Assembly: GCA_025618425.1 (NCBI GenBank)
Contig: CM046842.1
Span: 32,811,885-32,875,884 of the forward strand
DNA length: 64,000 nt
Direction of reading: 5' to 3'
Origin: Heliocidaris tuberculata
Taxonomy: Eukaryota > Echinodermata > Echinoidea > Camarodonta > Echinometridae
Shown here: positions 34,101 through 40,670 of the stretch, piece by piece
Layout: each line of letters begins with the position of its first letter
How positions within the stretch are numbered: position 1 is the first letter of the stretch
Notes under the pieces: model-generated
Databases searched by the model: none
What the model was told of the DNA's origin: nothing
The model's input: only the letters and a program-made list of their open reading frames with translations
Program-made: the position numbers and the translations under genes

Positions 34101-35884
34101 CAGTGAAGCAATTCAAACAGAGTTTGAAGACGTATCTGTTCTGAAACCCCAAGCAATCATAGAACTCACTGTCACTGCCTTGTAACTTGTATACAAGTCC
34201 CAGGGAAGACATCTCAAAGCGCTTTGTATCCAGTGAAAAGGCTCTATATAAATTGCTACTATTATTATTATTATCATGGGCATTTTGGCGTCAAAAATAA
34301 GCTTTTGCTTCATTAAAGAAGGGGGTGTTTTAACAACTAGAACACCTACCCCCCCCCCCCCCCCCTCTTCGGTACGCTCATGATTGCAGTTGAATATGAC
34401 AAGTTGAATGACTTTCTCATAATTATGCGGACTGAAAGGATTCTTTTCTTCTTGTTATTTTGTGGAATGTTGCCTTCACCTAGCACATGTATACCTATAA
34501 TTCTAAAACAGTTGATGCCTTGCCGCTGCAATTTTCTCTGCTGATCGCCTATTGCGCCTCCTGCCAGATTTCCCCTTGTTTCGGATGAGGCTAGTGCAAT
34601 GCTCTCAGAATTTCATAACATTCTACCAGATTGTTTTTGCAGCTTTAGAACCTCTTTCTGACATATGTTCCCACTAACAGTTGAGCAATCTGCCCAGTGA
34701 TCAATGATGGTAGCCGATGATTACCAGACCAGCTACAAGGCAAATGTGTTTCTTCACAAAAAATTTAACAAGGGCACTTGGTTTCTCTGTGACAGAATCT
34801 ATGCCATGATTTGAGACGTTTGGAACATTATTAATTTTCCTTTATCCTATCAGTCTTACGATTACAGAGTCCATATTTAAAGAAATGTCATTATTCAAAA
34901 AAAGGTTATTTAAAAACGACCCTGATTTGTACAAACATGTTACCTTTACATTTCCCTTTAGATTTTTAATCTTTAAGGTCAAACTTCTCACTAACCATAT
35001 CGAAATCTTCAAATATTATACCCATTTTATAAATGCAATGAGATTTTGAATAGATAAATCGTATTTATATGTATTTTTCTAATAGTAGTTTGGTAGCTTC
35101 CCCTGTTATTCATGTTATTAGGACGTGAATTTTCATTTATAGAGCAAGTTCTTTATACATGTACAAGAAAGCTCAAAATAAGAAAGTTAAATTAATTGTA
35201 TTGTTTTAGAAAAATAAAATGTATGATCTTATTGTTTGATCTAAATTCAGGAAATGAAACAGACGACGTGTTCCTAGATACATATACACAGGGAGTGTCC
35301 AGGACTTCATCAAAGGCAGAAGAAATGTGAGTTACGTTTCCTTTTCAAATGTTCAAATGTGTACCCCATAGTTTGCTTGTCACTTTAATTCCTCGGTCCG
35401 TTTCTGCTGTAATGCATGAAGTATTTTGATGAACTATGTTTTGTTTTTTTTTGTTTTGTTTTTTTTTGGGGGGGAGGTGTTTTTTTTTTTTTTTTTTTTT
35501 AATTTGTTGTTGTAATTGTTGTTGTTGTTGTTTTTTATTATTGATTTCTTTTTACACGGGGGTGTCAGGAGGGGGCAGTAATTTGAAGAGGCTTTTGAGA
35601 GTTGCCGGTCACGCTTTTGCATAACACTAAGGATGATACTATTTTGATTTTTCCTCTTAAATTTCAGATCAACAGATGAACAATAGGTAACAAATGCTCA
35701 TATCTTGAACCTTTCGAAGCGTCTAACACCAAATCTTTTCTACGATATTCACGTTGCTCTAGGCATCGATTACAGCACTGCTGAAGGTATCAAGGAGAAG
35801 ACAGCAGATATAACTATACAGTACATACGCCTTCTTCAAATGTGGAAACGTGAATCACCTCGGACCTTAAGGGTGGGGGGTTAA
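8492..35884 (+). CDS. Ankyrin-repeat / ZU5 / double Death-domain gene (gene model; damaged copy)
   Basis: This is one gene assembled from exons whose splice phases match throughout except at one late junction. Order: a huge ankyrin exon (8492-12849), five further ankyrin exons or part exons (13701-13840, 14292-14430, 17310-17522, 19556-19710, 20178-20212), a ZU5 exon (20597-20932), two exons where UPA would lie (21389-21636, 22315-22471), small linkers (26800-26850, 26932-26985, 28744-28807), a Death-fold exon (29377-29699), linkers (29873-29967, 35251-35326) and a second Death-fold exon (35668-35884). ZU5-UPA-Death is the module of UNC5, PIDD and ankyrins, so a cytoplasmic adaptor in death or immune signalling is the likely role by family. 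Lesions: in-frame TAA at 10391-10393, a 7-bp deletion at ~11701, in-frame TAG at 35684-35686. It may be an unprocessed pseudogene, a null allele or carry assembly errors. Confidence 0.75.
10394..11701 (+). CDS. Ankyrin exon, part 2 (same frame, after the TAA)
   Basis: The reading frame is the same as in 8492-10393 and resumes at once with SCNGHINVVKYLISKGAELS. The part carries ~13 more ankyrin repeats of the same two alternating types. It then changes to a more diverged set (ISKGAGLNMCAENGSTPLHF, NKAANDGGTPLHMAS). The frame is lost at ~11701: related repeats have TATCTCATATCGAAA where this copy reads TATCGAAA. That is a 7-bp deletion between two ATATC direct repeats, typical of slippage. The residues after it in this frame (RKEQNSIRLMRTAS) are nonsense. 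Confidence 0.85.
11702..12849 (+). CDS. Ankyrin exon, part 3 (shifted frame)
   Basis: After the deletion at ~11701 the ankyrin frame continues in another reading frame: KGAELNKVDENGLTPLHAAS and onward. It holds about 11 repeats that are more diverged from one another than those upstream, so the homogenised block ends here. One repeat (IRIAAICHAFLHGHFDVM) has lost the TPLH motif. The exon ends in phase 0 at a CTTCAG|GTACGA donor (12849). It splices to 13701 in frame, giving VGLQ-TLSGVTPLMVTA. Confidence 0.85.
12850..13700 (+). other. Intron, nothing recognised
   Basis: This is AT-rich intron DNA between donor GTACGA (12850) and acceptor TTTCTTCAG (13700). No repeat family or RNA gene was recognised. 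Confidence 0.6.
13701..13840 (+). CDS. Ankyrin exon 2
   Basis: 140 nt, phase 0 in and phase 2 out. It encodes TLSGVTPLMVTARGGHVDC and the start of a second repeat (EGWTALHYAAT). The donor is ACGAT|GTGAAT. Splicing to 14292 restores a canonical repeat reading AATIGNITIVKDLLDRKA, which strongly supports both sites. Confidence 0.8.
14292..14430 (+). CDS. Ankyrin exon 3
   Basis: 139 nt after acceptor GAATTTAG, phase 2 in and phase 0 out at GATAAG|GTAAAC. It completes the repeat begun in the previous exon and adds RRGQSPINVALSSGNSDIA, another ankyrin repeat. The following intron (14431-17309) is full of transposon debris. Confidence 0.8.
14755..15544 (+). mobile_element. Degenerate LINE fragment (reverse transcriptase)
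   Basis: Three broken frames give recognisable RT blocks: IGPVSNLKYISKLVEG (14851 on), LSSAFDTIDPSCLLETL and FGVPQGARLGPLLFILYT (14998-15220), and a C-terminal piece with NARNLGVL (~15497). The AFDTID and GVPQG...GPLLF motifs are those of L2/CR1-type non-LTR elements. The catalytic YADD is lost (the sequence reads CNCYADE-like in a broken frame). It is inactive and lies in an intron of the ankyrin gene. Confidence 0.75.
15545..16243 (+). other. Intron DNA, nothing clear
   Basis: AT-rich. A segment at ~16136-16235 (GGGGCG...TTGTCAGTTTTT...) is similar to 16740-16850 on the other side of the hairpin element, so the element split or lies between two related repeat copies. Confidence 0.4.
16244..16711. 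mobile_element. Palindromic MITE with TTAA target duplication
   Basis: A 468-bp element starts AGGGGGTACCC and ends GGGTACCCCCT, with TTAA on both sides (16240-16243 and 16712-16715). Arms of about 200 bp on each side are almost complementary: they share CCCAATGCTGAAACA, AAAATCCCCGAAATATGG and GGTAACCAC...TGACGTCA. The whole element could fold into one long hairpin. TTAA targets point to piggyBac- or Kolobok-type transposases acting in trans. Confidence 0.85.
16712..17309 (+). other. Intron DNA with LINE 3' tail
   Basis: The segment 17050-17135 ends GCGCTACATAAATTATTATT with an ATT microsatellite. This matches the tail type of the L2-like LINE at 34.2 kb and is probably a 3' remnant. A T-run and G-run near 16880 belongs to the G-rich repeat type. 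Confidence 0.45.
17310..17522 (+). CDS. Ankyrin exon 4
   Basis: 213 nt (71 codons), phase 0 at both ends, after acceptor GTTCCACAG and before CAG|GTCATA. It encodes DTSSINGCDSAGLKPIHLAT, then SRGADLNMQSNNGQTPLHIA and a Cys/Lys-rich linker (ELCHCKERQVEGTPALKQ): two ankyrin repeats, the second with an insertion. Confidence 0.8.
17523..19555 (+). other. Intron with SINE fragment
   Basis: AT-rich with several homopolymers. A locally GC-richer, CpG-containing patch (about 18360-19060) has no recognisable gene. A tRNA-derived SINE lies at 19165-19340 on the other strand. Confidence 0.4.
19165..19340 (-). mobile_element. tRNA-derived SINE fragment
   Basis: Read on the minus strand, the order is an A-box-like CAGTATAATGGTGAAGGC, an anticodon-arm-like segment, a B-box-like GGTTCTATTCT, then a body. 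The body on the plus strand reads GCCAGGTATCCATTTAG...CTGGGTCGAGAG. This body is a pattern I recall from widespread marine-invertebrate tRNA-SINEs. The T-stem is degenerate, so it is not a functional tRNA. Confidence 0.5.
19556..19710 (+). CDS. Ankyrin exon 5 (last repeat)
   Basis: 155 nt, phase 0 in and phase 2 out, acceptor CATCATAG and donor CGGAG|GTGAGA. It encodes an acidic linker (VQEERDDDISTEE), then QYLINQGCNVDIKDNDGFKP and VQYARDERIRQMLFRR. This is a terminal, degenerate ankyrin repeat. Confidence 0.75.
20178..20212 (+). CDS. 35-nt micro-exon between ankyrin and ZU5
   Basis: After acceptor CTCTTTAG, it completes an Arg codon and encodes SLTEDDVHAFR, ending phase 1 before GTACGT. Both phases match the flanking exons (19710 and 20597). 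It is short but has strong splice signals. Confidence 0.65.
20597..20932 (+). CDS. ZU5 domain exon
   Basis: 336 nt after acceptor AATATAG, phase 1 in and out (donor GTTAGT). It encodes VAMSLESHRNIGCEGGILYM, then SSCDVTISVPPRTVQAGSFH, a basic/acidic segment and GIDIVFPVQWRYSKDQPVTL. The layout 'G.EGG.L...... V.I.VPP..V..G', then '..P V...P ......PV.L.IPHA' is that of the ZU5 domain found in ZO-1, UNC5, PIDD and ankyrins. The exon holds essentially the whole ~100-residue domain. Confidence 0.85.
21389..21636 (+). CDS. Exon after ZU5 (possible UPA region, part 1)
   Basis: 248 nt after a TTTACAG acceptor, phase 1 in and phase 0 out at GTACAG|GTAAGA. It encodes IQRRKSFQGSDTQC to HEDIPYFVQ, mostly beta-strand-like alternation. 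In UNC5 and PIDD a UPA domain follows ZU5 here, but the match was not recognised by eye, so the domain name is inference from position. Confidence 0.7.
22315..22471 (+). CDS. Exon after ZU5 (possible UPA region, part 2)
   Basis: 157 nt after acceptor ACAATGCAG, phase 0 in and phase 1 out at ATCG|GTACGT. It encodes KILEQKDNRLYRQVHPGRWF and then VIECNGEKRVNCIILNNYED. The intron that follows holds a full LINE and was interrupted by it. Confidence 0.7.
22755..23260 (+). mobile_element. LINE C-terminal remnant
   Basis: A broken frame near 22820-22900 reads VRNLGVTFEPSANLSHHATH, the 'RNLGV.FD' block that follows the RT domain in L2/CR1-type elements. A later piece resembles their 'RRCTPRKVRVPLY' C-terminus. 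It lies just upstream of the larger LINE and is degenerate. Confidence 0.55.
23456..26625 (+). mobile_element. L2/CR1-type LINE ORF2, nearly intact
   Basis: One uninterrupted frame encodes an N-terminal region, an apurinic/apyrimidinic-type endonuclease (about residues 128-345; NARS at ~135, GDFN at 272-275, SDHH at 335-338) and a reverse transcriptase (about 570-860; SAFDTV, GVPQGSVGGPLLF, YADD at 795-798). The C-terminal NSAARLV and LHWLPV...LLVYHVLHG blocks typical of L2/CR1/Jockey-group elements follow. It is in sense orientation in the intron after 22471. After about 26625 the frame runs into a G-rich insertion that replaces the element's 3' end, so it is probably dead despite the intact catalytic motifs. 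The nominal reading frame extends to 26764 through that insertion. Confidence 0.88.
26626..26715. mobile_element. G/C-run hAT-like end fragment inside the LINE 3' region
   Basis: G-run, GTGCACATTGCATTGTTTTC, a second G-run, GGGCACGGGCCGGGATTG, a C-run, then TGGATCCGCCACTG. The last block is a hAT-like terminus as in 2957-3311. The same core in reverse orientation occurs at 63223-63530. The left terminus is missing. Confidence 0.6.
26800..26850 (+). CDS. Candidate linker exon a
   Basis: 51 nt after acceptor TTTTTCCAG. It completes an Asp codon and encodes TLPKSAEQIRQQSIEK, phase 1 in and out, before GTATAT. Phases match both neighbours. It is short and weakly distinctive, so moderate support. 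Confidence 0.5.
26932..26985 (+). CDS. Candidate linker exon b
   Basis: 54 nt after acceptor ACTTTGTCAG. It encodes HLCERIIQPADGIYFDE in phase 1 in and out, before GTCGAT. It splices in phase to 28744 (YFDE-GFSTDIRPN). The donor is not strong. Confidence 0.45.
27110..27490. repeat. CTT/CTC polypyrimidine tract
   Basis: About 380 bp of almost pure pyrimidine on the plus strand, dominated by CTT and CTC triplets. Frames through it (poly-Leu/Ser/Phe) are artefacts. The tract is long enough to be triplex-prone. Confidence 0.95.
27938..28711. mobile_element. TTAA-flanked hairpin element with a nested SINE
   Basis: Starts AGGCGAAGTCCACCCT and ends AGGGTGGACTTTTCCT, with TTAA at 27934-27937 and 28712-28715. 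The two arms of about 200 bp are complementary over most of their length (GAGCAAAATACGATAAGAAA against its complement, GGCAACTACGTGACGTATC likewise). The centre holds A-run, TA-run and a tRNA-SINE. The frame DDKKNLYCLFRRIFG... that runs into its left end is therefore not an exon of the host gene. Confidence 0.8.
28197..28349 (+). mobile_element. tRNA-derived SINE, 5'-truncated
   Basis: From GGCGTTTGGCGTACAG to ATTTCTCAC this matches the copy at 60539-60719 almost base for base, including the B box GGTTCGACTCC (28225-28235). The A-box half is absent: the copy starts after a poly-A and TA tract. A trailing TA tract follows. Confidence 0.75.
28744..28807 (+). CDS. Linker exon before Death domain 1
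   Basis: 64 nt after acceptor CCTCAAAG, phase 1 in and phase 2 out at CTCAG|GTAAAA. It encodes GFSTDIRPNLDEIHHGSNIE plus L and part of Arg/Ser. The phase joins 29377 exactly. Confidence 0.6.
28808..29376 (+). other. Intron with a small MITE
   Basis: AT-rich intron DNA. It contains the 118-bp inverted-repeat element at 29118-29235 and nothing else recognised. Confidence 0.5.
29118..29235. mobile_element. 118-bp inverted-repeat MITE
   Basis: Ends GGGGCCTGTAACATA (29118-29132) and its perfect complement TATGTTACAGGCCCC (29221-29235). The match continues inward with AGAGATA/TATCTCT. The centre has CTTACGATCGTAAG, itself a palindrome. No target duplication was identified. Confidence 0.75.
29377..29699 (+). 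CDS. Death-fold domain 1 exon
   Basis: 323 nt after acceptor TTGTTTAG, phase 2 in and phase 1 out at GGGCAG|GTAAAA. It encodes SNNGDIGSEEIITKEMTTDQ, then YYHLGIALGLSYQTLDSIQF, a spacer, AATAMIRCWKGLQH and LRKIWKSVSD. The pattern 'LG..LGLS...L..I...N........A..M...W' is that of the Death-domain six-helix fold, with a longer loop than usual before the Trp-containing helix. Death domains mediate homotypic binding between signalling adaptors. Confidence 0.75.
29873..29967 (+). CDS. Linker exon after Death domain 1
   Basis: After a long pyrimidine tract and CAG, it completes a Glu codon and encodes NDPETNMEAVFKELPHEETS and TTVDLHGLELH, ending at a strong CCAT|GTGAGT donor in phase 0. The next exon found (35251) needs phase 1. 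Either an exon between 30 and 35 kb was missed, or the weak CACG|GTTTGG donor at 29953, which does give phase 1, is used. Confidence 0.55.
30613..34382. mobile_element. hAT-like element with perfect 8-bp TSD, split by a LINE
   Basis: Left end CAGTGGCGTACACAGGA at 30613, right end GTACGCTCATG at 34372-34382 (8 of 11 match the complement). Both are flanked by the identical 8-mer ATTGCAGT (30605-30612 and 34383-34390). The G-run/C-run parts (30613-30790 and 34263-34382) are of the same type as 2957-3311. Everything between is an L2-like LINE, so the LINE jumped into the transposon. Confidence 0.75.
30800..34262 (+). mobile_element. L2/CR1-type LINE, full-length but broken
   Basis: Colinear pieces of one ORF are interrupted by stops and frameshifts. 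The endonuclease start is at 31099-31602 (VVYWNAHSVCNKSHYICDF, CLTETWL). The middle is at 31660-31935 (YRPPL, GGDLNVHF). The region before RT and RT 1-3 is at 32063-32944 (SPSKTCSLDPLPTWLLKKHL, NYRPVSN). RT core is at 33032-33274 (LDLSAAFDTIDHH, GVPQGSVIGPP), YADD at ~33320, and the C-terminus at 33714-34144 (LDYSNALLGG, LHWLPV, LWNRLPPHLKSS). The 3' end has the stem-like GCGCTTTGTATCCAG...GGCTCTATATAAA and an ATT microsatellite. It is related to but not the same subfamily as the LINE at 23.5 kb. Confidence 0.85.
34383..35250 (+). other. Intron, no exon identified
   Basis: AT-rich DNA without a recognisable repeat. If a missing exon between 29967 and 35251 exists it may lie here, but no open segment with both splice sites stood out. 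Confidence 0.4.
35251..35326 (+). CDS. Linker exon before Death domain 2
   Basis: 76 nt after acceptor CTAAATTCAG. In phase 1 it reads GNETDDVFLDTYTQGVSRTS and SKAEE, leaving phase 2 at GAAAT|GTGAGT. In phase 0 it would stop after eight codons. The outgoing phase matches 35668. Confidence 0.6.
35435..35545. repeat. T/G low-complexity tract
   Basis: Runs of T with G and TTG triplets, no coding value on either strand. Confidence 0.9.
35668..35884 (+). pseudogene. Death-fold domain 2 exon with in-frame TAG
   Basis: After acceptor AATTTCAG the phase gives ISTDEQ, TAG (35684-35686), then without any shift VTNAHILNLSKRLTPNLFYD, IHVALGIDYSTAEGIKEKTA and IQYIRLLQMWKRESPRTLR, ending at TAA 35882. 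The block aligns by eye with the last exon of the minus-strand Death gene (SSEVTDVHLSRLSRQLLPSH; MKLLQQWKALSDRTVADL), with the stop where that gene has Glu. The last helix is also missing: the frame runs into GGTGGGGGG. So the gene product would end just before this domain, or the copy is dead. Confidence 0.65.
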
Positions 35885-37290
35885 AAGGTGATATACATGT
35901 ATATATACATGTATGTATAGCGAGAGAGAAGGGGGCAAGAAAGGAGGCAAAGTGAAAACAAGATGATGAGAACCCAAACCCCCCCCCCATTCTTTAGTCG
36001 ATGTGGCGTATTTCATCCGTCTATAAAATTAAAGCCCCCAAATAATGCCTGTATACGGATAAATGCCAGTAGAAACATAACAGTTAAGACTGTAAATCAT
36101 ATTAATTCATCATCATTACGTTGCAAAACGCTTGATCATTGTGCCATTATTTTTTTTTTTTAATTAAAAAACAAGATCATACACCATTTTAGGGTGATTT
36201 TTTTTTTTTTTACATGCATGCATGAATTTTACTCAGTGCAACTCAACATCAACGTATGCCAATTCCTCTGTTTCGTGGTATTTCAATATCCATGGTCGTT
36301 TGAGAAAGTCATGTGATAAGGCATTACAAATATGATTTTCATATGATTTTTACCTCTGCAATAAAAAGCCAATATTCTTTCTGATGTATTCTTATTTTCA
36401 GTCCAGTTTCAACATTATCAAAATCTACTTTTTTGTTACTTTTTTCAAGTATTTTTTTTTTCTTTTTCTTTTTTCTTTCTTTTTTTTCGTGTGTATTTTT
36501 GTTGCTACATTCCAAGTGATGTTCAATGAAACCCATTAATGCAATGTAAAAAAAATAAAATTAAATTTAAAAAAATCTTGTATGCATGTTCATACATTTT
36601 CCAGAGGGCTATAGTTTTTGTTGATATTCTGTTGGTCATAATTTTGTTTTATATTCCGTGCAATATTTGCCGCAGCTTATATTTATAATGTCAGAATTTA
36701 ATATGTGTAATCAGTTAATAATATAGACAAATATAACGCACACGTGTAGATACTGTGTAAATAGCATCGTATGTAAAAATGTACAGTGTGAAATGTACAT
36801 TAACATGAATATGTAGATGTATTACTTATCCTAATTCATTACTAACAACTGTTGACCAAAGATATATGTTTATACTTTAATCAACTGATGTTCCAGCCAT
36901 CTAATGCTGCATGTATTGATTTATACCACAGTTATTTAGTACATAATGAATAAACGTCTCCGTAAAATTTAGCGTTAACGATGTTATATGGTTTACCTTT
37001 CATTTTAGCTTGTGCTTGTTTAAAAACAATCTAGTGCCCGCTTAATTGAAAAGTATTTAATATTTATATATCACAACCTTTATTTCATATGTACATGAGA
37101 TCGTAATTTTACTCTAAATTATATTGTGCATATAAGGATATTCAAATAGCGCGTTGTTTTCTGAAGATAGATACCTACGTTCTGGATCAAACATGCTTAT
37201 GCCAGTGTTTGAATTTCATAAGGGTATTTATAGTATTGTAAAGTGCGGGTGTAAATGTGTTTCCTTTTAAAACATATCTAGCTGTTGAGA
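35885..37290 (+). other. Region downstream of the ankyrin/Death gene
   Basis: AT-rich, with T-runs and several AATAAA-type signals (for example near 36547 and 36946), any of which could serve as a polyadenylation site. No further gene seen. Confidence 0.4.
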
Positions 37291-40200
37291 TTAGATTTTT
37301 GTGCATAAGTCTGCATAGTTCCATTTGGATTAACGTCGCTGATAAGTCTGCATATTTTTTAATGATGAATTTGCCTTCTTCATATTAATTCCCTTTGTAC
37401 CATATCCTAATGCTGGACAGTTTCATCATTTATTGATATTGTACTTTATATTTGACTGATTCCATATAAAAGTAGCATTGTAGAAGAGAGACTAAGTCTC
37501 GACGATTCAATGATGAACTTACATTGTAAATTTAAATTTATTTAAATGTATTTATACATTTCATGTTTATGTTTTATGAATTTGTTGGAAATGTATTTGA
37601 GTGCATAGCTTTGTACAGTTTCATCATGTAAATTTATTTTATTTTATATTTAACTAGTTCTATATCACAATTACTGTATGATTCAGCCTACGTGTAGGTC
37701 TGCATAATTCCATAATAAAAAAAATTGGACTTGTAATTTTCGGGGTATCATATCAACTCTTGAAGTCATATTAGAGTGCATAAGTCTGCACTATTTGATT
37801 TTTAAGTTGAATCATCTGTTGACAATCAGAACATACTGATCGAAACGTTGTGTCAACTCTTTCTCCAGAGAGTTCTTTTCAGAACTAATCCGAAAGAATT
37901 TCATTTGAATTTCAGTTCTTTTAAGAACTAATTATTTTCAAGAAGATACAAACAGTCCTTTTAAGGACTAACTCTTAGATGGTGCTACCGCAAACCTGTA
38001 AATTTAATTTGAATTCTGTTACACTAAAAACTAACTTTTTGGACTATCGTAAGAGTCCATAGGTTTACACACACGCTCATGCAAATCTTCACTAATAACA
38101 TTACATGTTCCAATACACTTGTTGGAATCGCATTTCAGTTTATAAGTCACGATGGTATGATAGGTAATTTTCCTTTCAGAAATAAACCCACCTGCTTTGT
38201 TGTTTCGACTGCATTTCAGTGCACAAGTCTGCACAATTTATTTGATTTTCCATCGAAGCTTTGTTTTGTGTTATGTCAGAATACAAGGTTCTGTTAAAGT
38301 GCATAAAATATATGTAGTAATTCGATGATGAATCCCCATAGTAATAAATGTACAATTATCCAACCGTTGGAATACCATTTGAATGCATAGCTCTGTATAG
38401 TTTTATTATTTATTTCTCTCATTTGTTGAAACTGCTTCATAGTGCATATATCTGTACAATATGAATTTCAATTTCACCCGTATATTTCAACTTCGCTATG
38501 TGGGAATACAACTTCTGGAATTTTATTAAAGTGCATTAGTGTAACACATGTTCATGCAAAATCTTGATTGTAAATATTTTTTGGCACGTATCATATGAAC
38601 GTGATGGAACCCCATTTAAGTGTATGTCTGCGAGATATACTATCGCAATCGAGTTGTATATTTTCATACAAATGTATTCTCTCTGTGTAAAAATAATACC
38701 TTTGGCACTGTATTCGGGTGCATGAGTCTGTGCGTTTAAATGGTAAAGGTTTAACGTAAATATTTTATTTTTATTGCATATTATAAAGTCTGCACAGTTT
38801 TACTTTGGATTTCAGTCGTATATTCCGAATGGCGTGAAAGTGCATAAGTCTGTACATTATGGTATGATTTTGCATTGTATATAATATTTTTGTACCTTCT
38901 CCAACTATTGGAGTGGGAATTAAGAGCGTGGCTCCGTACAGTTTCATCGTTTGTTTCTTTTGTATCTTATATTTGACGGAGTCTATATCGGAATAGAACT
39001 TATCCTGGTGCATAAGTCTGTATGAGTCTGGACTTTTAATGGTGAATGTCAAAAGTAAATATCTTTATTTGATAATATATCTAGCGGCCTAGGTTAAATT
39101 TATTTGTATATATCTTCATATTATATTGGTTAATGTCTACTTAAATATATTCATTTGATATCATATTTTTGGTTCATATTGGATTTGTGTACATAAGTCT
39201 GCACTGTTTGAACTGAATTTTCATCGCATAGTTGAATTTTGCCTATATCACGATTATACTTTTTTTTTCTTCAGAGTACATTAATCTGCACACTTTTATC
39301 ATGAATGTGTATTTCATATGATTATACTTTTCTGTATCCAATCTTGGAATAAGAATGTTATACTTGGCTTTATTTGATTCTGTATCACTATAGCATGGAT
39401 CAAGATTGTATAATCTGCACATGCTGTTTCATGATCATGAAGATGAACTACTTCTATTGTATATATATTTTCCTTTATCCAACAGTTGAATTCCGTTTGA
39501 GAACATAGATCTTTACTATTTCATAATTTGTTTTACGGTAGATTTTATTTGATTAATTGTATATCAGAAAAGGAATGCATGCCAGTACACAGGTCTATAT
39601 AATACCAGATACGTTTGCACATCATAACCATGCCAAGTCTTCCTTGTAAATGATTTTAAAAAATCAATTCCTGTCTATTGTTTTAATTCAAATGCGTTTC
39701 ACGATGTCCTGATGCATTTCCATAGTATGTTTTCATATACATGAACTACGTATCTACATGTATTTTATATGACAACAGTACTGACAGGATATTTATGTAC
39801 ATAGTTCTGAACATTACGATGGTGAATATTGTAACAATACTGTAAAGATGTTGTATTTGATACAATTGCTGGCTCTCCAGATTAGATTTGTGTGCGTAAG
39901 TCTGCGGAATTATAAATAAGTAACTCCCACAACAAATATGTTTATGTTACATCATAATGAAAGAGTTGGAATTGCGCGAGAGTGCACAGGTACAAATATT
40001 GTAGCATAAATTTTCATTGTATATATAATGTATATATATATATATATATGATATCCAGATTTTGGAATCGCACTTGAGTGCATAGATCTATACAATGTCA
40101 TTGGCCTATTCGCATATACTTATACCTCATGTATATCTACATACGAGTGCATGGAAGTCCGCACAGTTTCATGATAACCTTCATTGTATAGCGTGTGTTT

Positions 40201-40670
40201 ATTTCCTTTCCAATTGTTTGAAATTCATTTGATCGTATACATGTGCACAATTTTATAATTTGTTCTTATTGCAACTTACATTTCATTCATTCTACATTAT
40301 AAAATAGCACTAGAGAGCTTAATTCTGCAGTTTCATGATGGATTCATATTATACATGTATTTTTCCTACAGCATATCCATCTATTGCAATTCAGTGGATT
40401 TCAGTGCATAAGTCTGCACTATTATATTTATGCATTTCCAGTGTATAATATCTATTGTCATTTTCTTACATAGTAATATAGGCTAAATTTTATGCAACAC
40501 AAATTGAATATAAATCTGGAATGTATAGTTGTCACGGACAAATGTTTCGACATTTTAGGATTGATGTGACCAAATAAACTGAGCTTTACTGAATGTTTTC
40601 GTATACATGTATTCTACATCAAAAATAATCCTATTTGAATTGCATTTGTGTGGATAATCTGCACATTTTG
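37290..40670. repeat. Diverged array of a hairpin motif GTGCA-N6-TGCAC
   Basis: The 16-mer GTGCATAAGTCTGCAC or a near copy recurs at 37301, 37776, 38219, 38718, 38840, 39008, 39189, 39276, 40144 and 40404, with weaker copies between. It is usually followed by a T-rich stretch such as AGTTTCATNAT or TTTGAATTT. GTGCA and TGCAC are complementary, so each copy can form a 5-bp stem with a 6-nt loop. Spacing is irregular (about 80-400 bp). It looks like an old, decayed tandem repeat. No gene lies within. Confidence 0.6.
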
